This document shows, in pieces, positions 10,175 to 21,900 of a DNA stretch of 64,000 bases (positions are counted from its first letter, which is position 1; each line of letters opens with the position of its first letter). The stretch covers positions 124,001 to 188,000 of the forward strand of contig JAECYW010000025.1 in the NCBI GenBank assembly GCA_023014335.1, in the 5' to 3' direction. This stretch comes from Galerina marginata. Lineage: Eukaryota > Basidiomycota > Agaricomycetes > Agaricales > Galerinaceae. Under the pieces are notes generated by a model. It was given only the letters and a program-made list of their open reading frames with translations. It was not told the DNA's origin and searched no databases. The position numbers and the translations under genes were made by a program.

Positions 10175-11455
10175 CTAACTAACCTCGCCCTTTCTCTTTT
10201 TCCTCTTTCGTATATGCCCGCGATGGACCTGGTTCGGCGTTCTTGCGGGGTTTGACGACGATGCTCTCTTCATCGGGGGGGACCCAATCATTGACGGCGT
10301 CTTGGGTTTCGACTTCGCCTTCGAGGGGCGTTTCTTTGCGGGCAGTTCAACGCGGACAGTTGCCGTCGGCGGAGGATCTTGGGACTTGGCGGCGGCCGAT
10401 GTTGGTTTCGCCCTTGACTTGGGCTTGCCGCCAGGAGTGGTCGACCGAGCAGCATTCCGTTTGTCCTCCCAGAGCTTGAACAGGCCACCGCATTTTATCT
10501 TGCGCTTGTTGCAGATCCAACATGCGCCTCTACCAGATCCGGCGAGCTGAGGATGGCAGGCGTGCTTTTTGTCCTTGCAGTACTTGCAAGGGGGATCATT
10601 CGTCCAAGTCTTGTCGATGGGGGCTTCCGGGCGTATTGGTTTATCGCCGGTATTCTTCGCCTTCCGCGCAATTTTCGGTTCCGTGTCGAGGTCCATGGCA
10701 TTGGGGTCGGCTTCGGGGTCGTAGGCGGCATCAGGGTCCTGGGGATCGGGCTCTTTGTCGGCTTTTTTGTTATCAGCATTGTTCTTGCCGCTTTGGATGA
10801 TGCGCGTACCAGACGTCTCCGCAGGCGGCGGCTGTGAGGGAATGTTTTTGGTGGTCGCCATCAAGCCCGGTGCCTTTGATTTCGGGGCCTGAGTGACGGC
10901 GGATTTTGGTGGTGCGGCTGTTTGCTTGCGTGGTGGTGGCACAGTCGCTGTCGTGACTGGGACAGGCTGCCTTGCCGTCGCCGTTGGCGCAGCGACTGAT
11001 TTCTTTGCCGAAACGGCGGGTGTTGGCTTCCTCGCCGAGGCCGCAGTCACTGGGTTCCTCGCCGAAGCCGTCTGAGAGTTGGTTGCCGTCGGAATCAATT
11101 CATTCGCCAGTTTGCCACGGAGGGTGGCCAAGTACGAGGGCCGGTCGATGGGGGGATGCCATAGCAAGAAGCAGTGGCAATACAAGAAAGGCTTCGCAAA
11201 CAGGGCGAACATTGCCTTTGCGTTGGGATCCCCCGCGTCGGCTGCAACCCCGATTGGACCTTTTTTTTTGAGAAGATCTTTCTGTAAGGAAAGCTGAGTG
11301 AGTTCTTTATTTGTGATCAGCATTGTACTCACAATCATCTTCCGGAGCCCATTCTCCATGGCCTCCACAATTGTTCCATCAACAATGGCAGCCCAAGCCT
11401 TTTGTTCAAGAGCTTCCATCTCAGCGGAAAGTGCGGCAAAAGCAGGGTGAGACAT
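10175..11455 (-). CDS. Basic, low-complexity protein with Cys-rich cluster (Zn-cluster-like)
   Basis: The frame starts at MSHPAFAALSAEMEALEQ (11455) with a helical N-terminus. An Ala/Pro/Thr/Lys-rich middle follows, then an acidic patch (DPDAAYDPEADPNAMDLD). Near residues 300-325 is a cysteine cluster, CKYCKDKKHAC...CWICNKRKIKC, spaced like fungal Zn(2)Cys(6)-type clusters, and the C-terminus is very basic (HIRKRKKRKGEVS). A 51-nt in-frame interval at 11332-11282 has a GTGAGT donor and CTTACAG acceptor and is probably an intron, which would shorten the protein by 17 residues. Such proteins are often repeated near fungal transposons. DNA binding is inferred from the cluster; no partner is visible. 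The start lies 313 bp from the divergent start at 11768. Confidence 0.65.
   Translation of the reverse strand: MSHPAFAALSAEMEALEQKAWAAIVDGTIVEAMENGLRKMIVSTMLITNKELTQLSLQKDLLKKKGPIGVAADAGDPNAKAMFALFAKPFLYCHCFLLWHPPIDRPSYLATLRGKLANELIPTATNSQTASARNPVTAASARKPTPAVSAKKSVAAPTATARQPVPVTTATVPPPRKQTAAPPKSAVTQAPKSKAPGLMATTKNIPSQPPPAETSGTRIIQSGKNNADNKKADKEPDPQDPDAAYDPEADPNAMDLDTEPKIARKAKNTGDKPIRPEAPIDKTWTNDPPCKYCKDKKHACHPQLAGSGRGACWICNKRKIKCGGLFKLWEDKRNAARSTTPGGKPKSRAKPTSAAAKSQDPPPTATVRVELPAKKRPSKAKSKPKTPSMIGSPPMKRASSSNPARTPNQVHRGHIRKRKKRKGEVS
11282..11332 (-). other. Probable retained-frame intron in the Cys-cluster gene
   Basis: GTGAGT at the donor and CTTACAG at the acceptor, 51 nt, a multiple of three, so the frame reads through whether spliced or not. 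The spliced junction is GLRKMI joined to KDLLKKKG. Confidence 0.65.
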
Positions 11456-11767
11456 TTTTGCGAATGGAGGGGAGAAGGGCGGCAGCGGATAGACGGTGAC
11501 GGCTGAGTGGATAGAGGGAGTTGGAAGTTGGGGAGGAAGAATGATTGTTGATCGATGGATGATCGAAAATCAACCATCACGTGATTTATTCCGCACAACA
11601 CTATAAATAGAAATTAATATTCGCGTGATGTGTTCAACAATTCAACATCCCACGCCACACCACGTGTTGCCTCTGTTATTTAAAAGGTTGTTTCGCTCAA
11701 TAGCAAACCCCCTCCCGCTTCTTATCCTTGCCACATATAACAGATGCACAGCGAACCTGACGTTGCC
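11456..11767. promoter_or_regulatory. Divergent intergenic region, possible shared promoter
   Basis: Lies between the start codons at 11455 (minus) and 11768 (plus). It contains CACGTG (about 11579-11584) and TATAAATA (about 11602), oriented to the plus strand about 160 bp before the ATG at 11768. No other gene is seen. Divergent promoter use is inference from spacing. Confidence 0.4.
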
Positions 11768-11774
11768 ATGGACG
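11768..11774 (+). repeat. FB2 left target-site duplication (ATGGACG), original start codon
   Basis: ATGGACG abuts FB2 here and again at 16682-16688. It contains the start codon of the small gene, so FB2 copied the ATG to its far side. Confidence 0.9.
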
Positions 11775-13439
11775 CAGCCATGTCAGCTATATTTCTATAT
11801 GAAACACTGCAATTTCCCAAAAGCCTGTTATACATCCAGAGTGGGTTTTTCCAATACTGCCTTTTTGCAGTCCCTACATTTTACATATCTATAGGGTGGG
11901 TAGGCATGCTGGGGATACGTATATGGGTGCTCTAGGGTGCGGGACATGGTAAATATATGTAAACAATACCCCCCATGATGTCGGGCACTGTATAATAGGT
12001 GCTGCTCATCATTTGGGCGCTTTTGGGCGCCTTTAGGCGCGGGAATAAATTATGCAGGGACCTCAAATATTGATGGATGCTCAATTTGGCTGCTGCTCAT
12101 CATTGGGGGCGGGTTTCGGGGCTGAAAAAGCGCCAGGGGGTATATATTAGTACCCACATTCCATCTGGGATGTTGGTCACCCCGTCGGGGAGGCGCAACA
12201 CGGCTAACTCGAATCTGCAAACGGATCCCATGAGTCCCGCCGGGGTCCTAGTTCCATTTTCGGACGCGTCCCGCGCCTTTTCGGTTCCTTTGGGATTAGC
12301 GATAAAAATAGATTGGGTCAGTTTTAGCGCTATATTCCTTTTATTATTTTCGTCCCGCCACTTCTAAAAGTATATTCGTAATCTCCTTGTAAATACGAAC
12401 CTAATCATATAATTTTTACTGCTAAATGTGCCCCGGAAGTGGTCAAACAAACGAATCATACATACGAGCACCATAGGATGAGTGTTATAAATAGATTTCC
12501 ACAAAATGTCGACCGTTTTTGCCCTACCTCCTCCTCGATATACCTGCCCCCTTACTGATATACATACAGCTGTATTCAGCATGAAAATGCGAGCCTATAT
12601 ATACCAATTTTGCAGGTAAACAACCTGAGCGAAGCCCAGTCTTATTTGTAGCTATAGCGAAAACATCAAGTTAAATGATTCAATGTCTACGACATTGAAT
12701 CTTCGTGGGCTACATTAGCTATTAAAACTACATATATTTAAGTAGGAAGAACAGCGGCAGCAGTAGCTACCCGCCTGTTCACCTTGCCCATCCCATCCCA
12801 ACCTTTTCCACCGTCACTTCGTGCCCTCGCAGTCACGCCGCCGCTTGCCTTTGGGTGGACTCCGATGTCCGAGAGTGCTGGAATTGTGCGTGGTCGACGA
12901 GGACGAGCATCGGGGCCCCACCGACCTGCTAACCTTCGTCGACATCTCTTACGCACGGCAGCCCAACCACGACGTGGGCTCCGGGCAAGAGGCCGTCTGC
13001 CCCAGGATAAGGGGCAAGGCTAGGGATGGGTGGGCGTTCAACAGGCGGAGTGGGCTCCCGCCTTCGCCCTCGCGTTCGCGTCCTTTTTTTACTCGGTCGG
13101 CGTCGATTCCACCTTCGACAATCGCAAGGGGGCGAATAGGGAGTGTGGTGGGCTGGGGAAGTGAAGGTCAGAGTCGATTGACGCCGCGACTGCGGTGTGA
13201 AGACGGCAGGCGGTGGTACGGGCAGTACAAGCGACTGATGGGACAAAGAGGACGAGGGTGACAAGGCAACGCCATCGTTTTCCCCTACATTGCCGCCACG
13301 CCGTCGCTGCTGCACCCTCCCGACCCCACAGCAACGGTGCCAGAGACGCAGCAGCGGTGTGACGCTGCTGCTTCTCCTAACAGCTGCTCTCACAGCCCAG
13401 CCCGTGCCTTCACTCCCTAAGAAAGACCTACGAGAAGAG

Positions 13440-13930
13440 GGAGGGGGTTGGTGCAGACGACGGGCGGAACTCCCGGGCTCGAGTATTCGACGCCCGTCGC
13501 TCTGCATCATGGACAGTGGGGTGGAGAGGTGGTGTGGCCGATGGTGGCTGAATGGAAACGAAGGAAGTGGCATGAAGGAGTGGCGGCATAAAGCGGGGGG
13601 TGTTGGTACCCTGCGTGGAGTCGTGGATGGGCATGGTGGGGTCGAAAGGCGCCGCGGATGGGTGTGGTGGGGAGCCGCGGGGTGTGGTGGGGAGTCGCGG
13701 GAGACGGTGCTGTGCTCTGGAAGCGCCGGCCCACATGCACGAGGCGAGGGGCACCAAACGCGCACTTTTGAGGCTTGAGGGAGCGAGATAGAGAGAGGAG
13801 GCAAGTGGAGGTGGTGGTGGGGAGAAGCAAAAATCAACATCAACGTTGTTGATCGAGGCGTGCAATTGGCTGAGGCACACGGGCCGCGTCGACTCCGATC
13901 CACCTTCAACATCTCGAATATCGTCGTTCC
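13440..13930 (-). other. FB2 left module (diverged type)
   Basis: On the minus strand this reads a GTTGAT block (13840s), a CCACCACCACC tract, GTGCCCCTCGC, then GTGGGCCGGCG (about 13730). The CCCGGGCTCGAG motif with a flanking GTATTCGACG hairpin lies near 13470-13500. The order is the same as in the left module of FB6. No protein frame is conserved. Confidence 0.45.
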
Positions 13931-14394
13931 CATTCCAATGTATGTTCTAGACTCCGGAAATCGGCGGTATATACTGTATATGTAGTTTAGAAATAATATC
14001 TAGCCTCAAATAAATAAAAAATAAGGAGTACCATTTATTAAATTGAGTGTATATCGATTGTTTGAAAACGACGAGGAGTTTCTTTGATCATTCATGCCTT
14101 AAAGCTAAGAAGTAGAGGTTTGGAAAGTTCACGATGTATTTCAGCCCTGTAAAGTATCTAAAAGTTTTTAAATAAGTATATACTCTCTCTTCAAGGTCTT
14201 TTATTGAAGTGAATGCTGCCTAAAGCACCTAAATACCATACCGTTAAAACAGTGTTTGACCGAAATCACCACGCTTGGAGGTAGATGTTCCTATCATACC
14301 GTTAAGACATTGAAATGGCCACCGGACATAGAAAAATTTGTTTTTGAGTAAGCTTAAAATTCATTCCATGATTAATTTCTATAGGTTAAGTTTG

Positions 14395-14841
14395 TGTTAC
14401 CGTCGTCCGAGACGTCTTTGACGACGACGAAGGTCGACGGATTGGTCGGCCCGTTCGAGGTAGCCAATAATATTAATCGCCGAAAAGGCCGAACGAAAGA
14501 TCAACCACCATCAACACTGGTTGATCTTGCTTTCCACCACCACCACCGACTTCCCCTCTCTCCTTCCTGGCCCATTCCGCCCCTCAAAGCCTCAAGAACA
14601 TGTTTGGTACGTGATTTTATGTCCTTTTTTCTGCTACATTACTGATCTCTCTCTCTTAATAGGTATTTCATGCACGTACAACATCGTGCCGCGCGTCGCA
14701 AGCCCCCCCTCACGTCGAGGGCTGTGGGCCGACGTTCCAACGAACTCGGATGGGAATCGGGTGGGGCATGACGAGGGGAGACCCTAGAGGGGGAGACCCG
14801 CCCGGTACGTCGCGAGACGAGTCATATTTTGACTCGTCTTT
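14395..14841 (+). other. FB2 right module, candidate spliced structured RNA unit
   Basis: CGTCCGAGACGTC block, then GATTGGTCGGCCCG...AGCCAAT (paired opposite CCAAT boxes, 14439-14468). A GATCAACCACCATCAA / GGTTGATC hairpin (about 14499-14527) and a CCACCACCACC tract follow. The intron-like interval is 14607-14662 (GTACGT to ATAG, 56 nt). Then come AGCCCCCC/GAGGGCT (about 14699-14722), GTGGGCCGACG and two GGGAGACCC boxes. The final hairpin is AGACGAGTCA / TGACTCGTCT (14815-14839). Confidence 0.6.
14607..14662 (+). other. Intron-like interval in the FB2 right module
   Basis: GTACGT donor and TTAATAG acceptor with a pyrimidine-rich tract, 56 nt. Equivalent intervals of 56-67 nt occupy the same place in FB0 (457-512), FB1 (5629-5685), FB3 (23142-23076 minus and 23969-24031), FB5 (43091-43148) and FB6 (53605-53669). 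Confidence 0.55.
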
Positions 14842-16681
14842 GCTTTCCTTCCTACCCCGCACGCCCCCACCTCATTCGCGCCGCGATAGGCTGGTTCAGA
14901 GCCTGCTGCCGGTGTCTACGCAAATATCGACCCCGCCTGCGTCACCACCTCTCCACGCCGCCTCCGCGTTTAGCCCCACGAACCACCTGCGATCAGCAGG
15001 AGGAGCAGCAGCACGACCGCTGCTGCTCGTACGGCACGAATACTCCCTCCGGGTGCGAAAGCAGCAGCAGCAACAACAACACTACTGCTACTCCGCTAGG
15101 GTGACACGGACGGCGTAGCGAAGAGGCAACAATATTTGTTGCCTCTTCACTCTCACCTCTCGAACATCCTCGCCCCTCGCTCGTCGCCCCGTCACTCGCC
15201 CGTTACCCCTCCACCCGTCCTCGTACCCCAGGCGTTTCCCCCGTCTATACCGCCACCACCCCGAGGTCCGTTGAGGTCCGTTCGCCATTCGCTTGCCAAA
15301 GCAAACACGAAACGCGAAGAACGAACACGAATGCGACGGCGTTCGCGTTCGTTCACCATTCGTGCCCCCCTCTTCTCTCACTACCACTGCCTCACATACC
15401 GACGTCTCCCAGCCCGCAGTCCACGTCACACGTGAGTTGTGATGCATGGGAGATGACGTTGGGATAGGACGAAGTGAAGCGCAGGCTGCAGCAATGGACG
15501 CTGCAGCCTGTTCACTACTCGTCGCTATGCGACGGCAAGTGTGAGATGAGCGAGCTGGAGGATGGCGCGCCTTGGATTCGCCGCCGACTCCCGCCACCTT
15601 ACGGTCCGCACGCACAACACAAGTGAATATCCCGGAGTGGTATGAATGCGACGGTCGCGAGATGTTGGTGGGAGATGGGAGTCGCAGGACTGCTTCTCGG
15701 GTCAGTGGAGGTAAGCATTGCCCAGCTATGTAGCCTTACCACCGTGTAATCGTAGAATATTCATGAATCTCATTTGATTTTTGCATTTATCCGCACAAAT
15801 AAGGCTTTAGGGAACAGCTGGAGCTTCCAGTAGGTATTTATCCATAAAATGGGTATGAATAGGTTCGCATGTTCAAGCTGATTACAGCTGTGTCTACACA
15901 AGTGAAGGGAAAGATAAACTGAGATCGGGGTGGGCAAAAACGGCGGGTATGTTGTAGAAATCTATTTATAACACTCATCCTATGGTGCCCGTAAGTATTA
16001 TTCATTCGTTTGACCACTTCCAGGTAACATTTCGCAATAAAAATTATACCATTAGGTTTGTATGTACAAGTAGGTTACGAATATACATTGAGAAGTGGCG
16101 GGACGGAAATAACGAGAGGAATATAGCACAAAAACTACACGAATCTATTTTTATCGCTCATCCAAAAGGAGCCGAAAAGACGCGGGACGCGTCCGAAAAT
16201 GGAACTAGGACCCCGTCGGGACTCATGGAATCCGTTTGCAGATTCGAGTTAGCCGTGTCGCGCCTCCCCGACGGGGTGACCAACATCCCAGATGGAATGT
16301 GGGTACTAATATATACCCCCTGGCGCTTTTTCAGCCCCGAAACCCGCCCCCGACGACGAGCAGAAGCCAATTTTAATTGCTATCAATATTTAGAGACCCT
16401 GCATGATTTATTCCCGCGCCTAAAGGCGCCCAAAAGCGCCCAAATGATGAGCAGCACCCATTAGGCAGTGCCCGACATCATGGAGGCCATTGTTTACATA
16501 TATTTACTATGCCCCGCACCCCAGAGCACCCATATACGTACCCCAGCAGGCCTAGCTACCCTATAGATGCATAATACATAGCTGACTGCCTTTTGGCAGT
16601 ATTGGAAAAACCCACTCTGGATGTATAACGGGGTTTTGGGATATTGCAGTGTTTCATATATAATCGTAGCTGCTACAGGTG

Positions 16682-16688
16682 ATGGACG
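16682..16688 (+). repeat. FB2 right target-site duplication (ATGGACG)
   Basis: Right copy of the 7-bp duplication at 11768-11774; the reading frame MDDLAPSP starts in it. Confidence 0.9.
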
Positions 16689-16919
16689 ACCTTGCACCCT
16701 CCCCCAACGCGATACCTGAAGGCTTTGTCGTTATTGAGGGCGTCGATGCCAAAAATTACTTGGTTCCTGCTTTCGCCGTGCCAGCCGCAACACTGGAACT
16801 CGCTAAAATACGTCGACGCCGTGAAAACGGAGTGGATTCTCACTCAAAGAGAGGAGGGGTGAGTACCAATCCCATGCCGTTTTTTCTTTCCCCTTGCTGT
16901 CCTATGTTTTGATTACCAT

Positions 16920-17352
16920 GCTGCTCCACTCGATGAACCCTTGCCACGCCGTGCCTTCTTCGCCGTGGCCGTCCTCCTTTCGCCGTGGCCGTGCTCCCTT
17001 CGCCGTGGCCGTGGCTGCTTTGGCAATTCATTTCTACGGCAACTATTAAACAGGGGAATCAGGATGAATGGCACGGCAAGTAGACAACTTTTCATGCCCT
17101 TTCCCTTGCCATCACTCTCCCTTGCCGTTCTCTTGCTTCAATGCCGTCGGTCAGATATTTGTATGGCCTGTTGTCGCCGTGCCGTCTATTTCCGCTCTTG
17201 CCAATGTTCCTACTGCCCTGTTTGTCATGGTCTTGGCAACTTTTGTTGCCGTGCGGTCAATTTGCTTTATTACCAAGGTCCCTGCCATGCCGTGACATGT
17301 TCGCCGTGGCTCTGCGTACTTTGGCATGGCACCTATTTGTCAACGGATTGGG
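16920..17352 (+). repeat. Degenerate GCCGTG-rich minisatellite
   Basis: Irregular copies of CGCCGTGGCCGTG and TTGCCGTGCCGTC, continuing after FB3 at 26281-26680. It lies in the intron of the small gene; no convincing reading frame. Confidence 0.6.
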
Positions 17353-17359
17353 AAAATCA
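17353..17359. repeat. FB3 left target-site duplication (AAAATCA)
   Basis: Repeated exactly at 26274-26280. Confidence 0.9.
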
Positions 17360-18639
17360 CACCTCTATGTGCTACGATCATATATGACATGTAGGTAGCC
17401 TGCCAATAGTAAGGTTACAGATACAGCCCGAACAACCCACTTGGCAAGTTGCCCAAGGGTATCCATGTGACCTTTTAAAGGCTGCCGGGGGTGCCGGGGG
17501 TAGGTGGGTGCATCATTGATAGGGCGGGGACATGTCAACACATGTCAACAATGCAGGAAACAGTGCCCAACACTGTATTTTGGGTTGTGCTCGTCGTAGG
17601 GCACGGATCCGGGCGCGTAAAAAAATAAATAGGGTCTAATAATATTATTACATCCACCTCTGCTGTTTTCGCGCCCCTCGGGAGGCGGGAATGGGTGGAT
17701 TGGCGCGGATAGGTTTGGATGAGCCTCCCAATATTGGCGGGGCAGCTGTCAGACCCGTGTGAATGCTGTAAATACTATCCCCGAGGCTGCCCGAGCATGT
17801 ATTTGGGCTCCCGCTCGCTGTACTGCACGGATTTCGGTGCGGAAAAAATTGCAATAGGGTAATATAATTATTTGCTACTCGATGCCACCTTTTGTGCACC
17901 CAACGGAGGGTGGGAAGGGATGGATTGCAGCGGATGGTTCTGGATGACGTTCCCAATTTGGTTGCACCAGCTCGGGCTTATTCGGTTCCGGTTATTTTTA
18001 GCACAAATGCTCCCTGGACGCATCAGTCGCCTCGCTCTGGTGCTCTGGTACTCATTGTAATTAGAATTTTACTTTACTGAATACATATTCTTAATCCCCT
18101 GGTTAATCCGAGCTCAACCATATAATTTTTATCTTGAAAATCAAACGGGAAGGGATGGATGTAGCGTCGTGCATCCGGATGTACCACAGGATGAGTGTTA
18201 TAAATAGATTTGCTTGACTTTCATGCCGCTTGGCTGGAATTTTACCTCCATTTTTCATGTCCCCTCAGTTTTAAGTATCTAGTCATAGTCTCCTCGTCAA
18301 TACAATTCTAATGATATAATTTTTATGGTTAAAATCGAATGGGAATAGCTACATATCTACTCACTAGTAAATAGTTTTCAGTCAAGCCATCTAAAAATAG
18401 CATTCAACGAAATTTCTCCTCCTTTTGCCGTACATTTAGCCCAATGTACTTTTCCCCTCACTTGAGTATACACATCTGTATTCTACACACAATTCTGCAC
18501 CTAATGATACCAAATTTATAGTACAAGGGCAGGGAATGCCCTGGTAGGCTGTTACTTACTCACAATTTTATAAAAAGCAATACATTATATTAAAGACTAT
18601 CTACTACGTTACACTTTCGGCTGATGTAAATAGATCGGT

Positions 18640-18667
18640 GGGACGAGCAGCGTTGGCTGCTCGTCCC
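18640..18667. repeat. Perfect palindrome, 12-bp stem (FB3)
   Basis: GGGACGAGCAGC, loop GTTG, GCTGCTCGTCCC. Confidence 0.88.
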
Positions 18668-18937
18668 TCCCTGCGTCTCGGCGCGCACAACTCCGAGCAG
18701 TACGAGGCAGTAGCAGCTACTGCCTGCACCCTGTCGTCCACATATCCGGAGGGCAGCGAACATGCTGCCCTCGTCGCTTCGTCGTCTTCTTCTCGTGAGC
18801 AGAGGGTGGCGGGTTGTGTCGCAGGTGACAGAGAAAGGGGTGGTGCAGTGGCAGGTCGCAGCGGGGTCGTCTGGGTGGCAGGCTACCAGCCGCCTTCGCC
18901 AGCTCGTCAACTGCGCGCCACCTGCGCAACAAGGTGG

Positions 18938-21900
18938 CAGCCATGTGTGCTATAATTCTATATCAACTAAGGGTAGTTGCCCAAGAAGCTGATATGTCCA
19001 CAGGGCAGTTTGCCCAACTGCTATTTTAGGAAGGACCTCAGAAATTTAGCTGTAGGGTGCCGGAAATGCCGGGGTTGGTTGGGGATGCCTTTGGGTTGGC
19101 GGGTGGGTGCTCTGGGTGCCGAAAATTCCAGGGAAGAGGGCGGGATATTGGTAGAAAAGCCTGCAGGGGGCGGGAATGTACAAACAATGTACAAACAAAT
19201 CACCAGAATGAAGTAAAACTGGTGTTTTTGCTCCTGGGTGCGAAATAGGCGCTTTCGAGGCGGGGAAAGTTATGCAATGGGTCGGAATATATTCTTGGTA
19301 CCCTATCCACCCTTTAGCGCGCATCAAACGAAACGGGAATGGGTGGATTAGAGAAAGAGCATCTGGATGACCTCTATTTTTAGTTCAACAATATTCCGAA
19401 TGCGGATTTTAGCTCCGGGGCGGTTTGATGGGCTCTTTTTTGCCCCCTCCTCGTGCTCCCTTTGCCGTCCCCCTTGATTTACATAGCTAGTATTCTTCTC
19501 CTCAAAAATGCGAATGCAGTGGTACCAATTTTGTACACTAAAACACATTGGGAGCTGGTGGGCAGCTGGGTAGGAAGATCAGCACCTCTAGAAATCTTTG
19601 AATCCTGATTCGGTTTCACTATCCGTAATTCCAAATTTGATAGAAAAACAATATTATATTTGAGTCTACAGTACAGGTTGACCTATGGAAAAGACGGAAG
19701 GACGATGAACCGACATCAACGTGAGATGACGAGGTCGCAACATCTCACTGCCCTCGTGGCTCAGATGAATTCGTCCATCCCATCCATCACCTAACAATCC
19801 AATGGTGAGTAATGCACCATAGTCGAATGTCTTGGCCGTCCGAGTCGCAGCAGTAGTGGAAAAATGTGTGGCGCCGCTGGAGAGCACCGGAGTGGGGGGC
19901 CGTGGAAAGCGCCAAAGGGAGAGTCAACCAACGTGAACGCCGTCGAGTCAAGACGGCGTTCGTGTTGGGTGACATGGATTCGCGGGTGGTAGTTGGGACA
20001 AGGACGAAGGCACCGCGGTGAAAGACAGGCGGCGAGTCGGCAACGAACGTGTCAGACCGTGATGGGTCTTGGCTCGCCCGTTTCGCACATTGGTGAGGAT
20101 GAGAAGCAGGGTGGATGGACGAAGGCGGTTACGGGCAGTCGAGGATCGACGACGGCGGACTGGGAGGTTCCAGGTGGAGAAACTCGCGTTTGTGAGGCTG
20201 GGGCGAGACCGTGAGCGGTGACTGACGGCAGCATGGACGTGTGTTGGTGATCGCAATGGCGGGTGAACCTGGGTAGAATGGGTGAGTACTGGGAGATGTT
20301 GTATTTCGAATCACCTTCGGCCATACCCCGCCGTGACAACCCAGCCCACCCTTCCCAACGGCGTTTGTATCCTCATACCCTCTGCCTCTGCCTCACCTCC
20401 ACTCACACCACCGAAATCGACGTACCATGCGTCGTGGCTCACGGTTGAGGTGACAGGAACCACGAGCTGGGAAACGTCAGTACCGGGGTAGAGAAGTGCG
20501 GAAGTCGACGAAATGCCAACAACACGAACGTCATCACGAGCATTCGTAATGACGCTCTCGTGTGCGCCTCCTTGTTCCGCGTCGCGTCAGTCGTGAGCGC
20601 TTGATGGTTGTGGTGCTGAAGTAGGAGGGGAGGTGATGCGGCTTGGGGTTGGAGACAACGACGGTCCCGAACACGGCCGAACCTGGGTTGCGCAGTGGCT
20701 TCAGTGGATGGGCGGCGGAAGAGAAAGACGATGAAAACAAATCGAGTTGCAAGACTCGATTCGTCACGTACCAACCGGAGCTTCTGCTACCATGCCCTCC
20801 CCTCGTGCAACCCAACCGCCAGCTCCAGCTCGAACTCACTGTGAGTCGGCCCACATCCGCCAGCGAAGGGAGGGGCACCCGATATCGAGGGCGGCGAGCA
20901 GTATTTAGAACCTACATAGAGCCCAGTTCGTTAGAAACTTGGTAATTGCATCATTAAACCCTAACGTACCTGATTTCTTGAGGTCCTTTGGGTCGGGACG
21001 GGCGAAAGAGTGGCAGGCGATGACGGTGGTCGTGGTTGAGGGCAAAGATCAACGATGTCGAACCGTCGTTGATGTTGTCCGGTTGTTTCCGAGACAAACC
21101 CGATTGGCTGGTAAGCTCAGACCGGGCAGCCTCCGATCCGTTCTCGACATTTGGAACGTCTCCGGGGCAGTCCTCGAAGCATCCGAGGTCCTGAATACCG
21201 TCGGGATACATTTTAACTACATTATAGTACTCTATAGCAAAGTCATAAGTTAATTGAGTAGATTTATGAATGTAAATCTTCAAAATACGATCCCATCTCA
21301 CCAAGCCTCATATTCCCAACCACTACTTCACGGGAAACACATCCATTGTAGGACCAGGTAAAGAATAATAAAGAGAGAGAATAGGTTAGAATAGTTCTAA
21401 GTTCAATACCTACAAGTTTCCACAGAGGATTGGACCCGCACCTTGTAGATTCACCTTGGACATACCTCAATAAGGCTATTCAGAGATGAAACTCGAAGCA
21501 TGTTACACCTTTCGTTTCCAAGCCTTTTGAACCTCTTCCTTTCCACATTCCATTAAAATACAAAACTAAGGAGGTTTAATGTATAATATATCAATATGTA
21601 TAGTCCTATGTACTTGAATAGAAGTTTAAAGATTTACTTGGTCTCAAAAGCCTCTATTACACGAAATCTGAGCCTCAAAAACAGTGCTTGATATATCTTC
21701 CGAGGTATCTACTTTGAAAAAGGAAGGTTAAAAGAGTTCGAAAACCATTTTAATTTCAAATTATATGCTCAAATTCGTGTTGTATGGCCCAAGAAGTGGG
21801 AGATAACGACACGGAAGTCACCTCTCAGAGTCCAATGTAGATATCTTGTTGTTCTGGACGTCGGACTTCGGTAAAAAATTACTATTATTGTTTTACAGGA

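Larger units (their letters stand above)
11775..16681. mobile_element. FB2, complete 4.9-kb foldback-like element
   Basis: The left end is CAGCCATGTCAGC and the right end, read inward, CACCTGTAGCAGC. TIRs span about 11775-12620 and 15880-16681. They are clearly alignable, including the TATATGAAACACTGCAA block next to each end and the inward TTATAAATAG box (12486-12493). A 7-bp duplication ATGGACG flanks the element. The interior has a minus-strand module (about 13440-13930), a plus-strand module (14395-14841), and palindrome arrays such as 15120-15132 / 15136-15148 (13-bp stem) and 15482-15492 / 15500-15510. Open frames inside (for example 12929-13933 minus) are low-complexity and not shared with other copies. 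No transposase is found. Confidence 0.9.

Noticed and set aside
12929..13933. 334-codon open frame on the minus strand in FB2
   Set aside because: Pro/Ser/His/Arg-rich, crosses palindromes and the module, and is not conserved in other FB elements; open by GC-rich composition.
14395..14841. Self-cleaving ribozyme (hammerhead or twister) in the FB modules
   Set aside because: I could not find the CUGAUGA/GAAA core or a convincing twister core; only the hairpins are supported.
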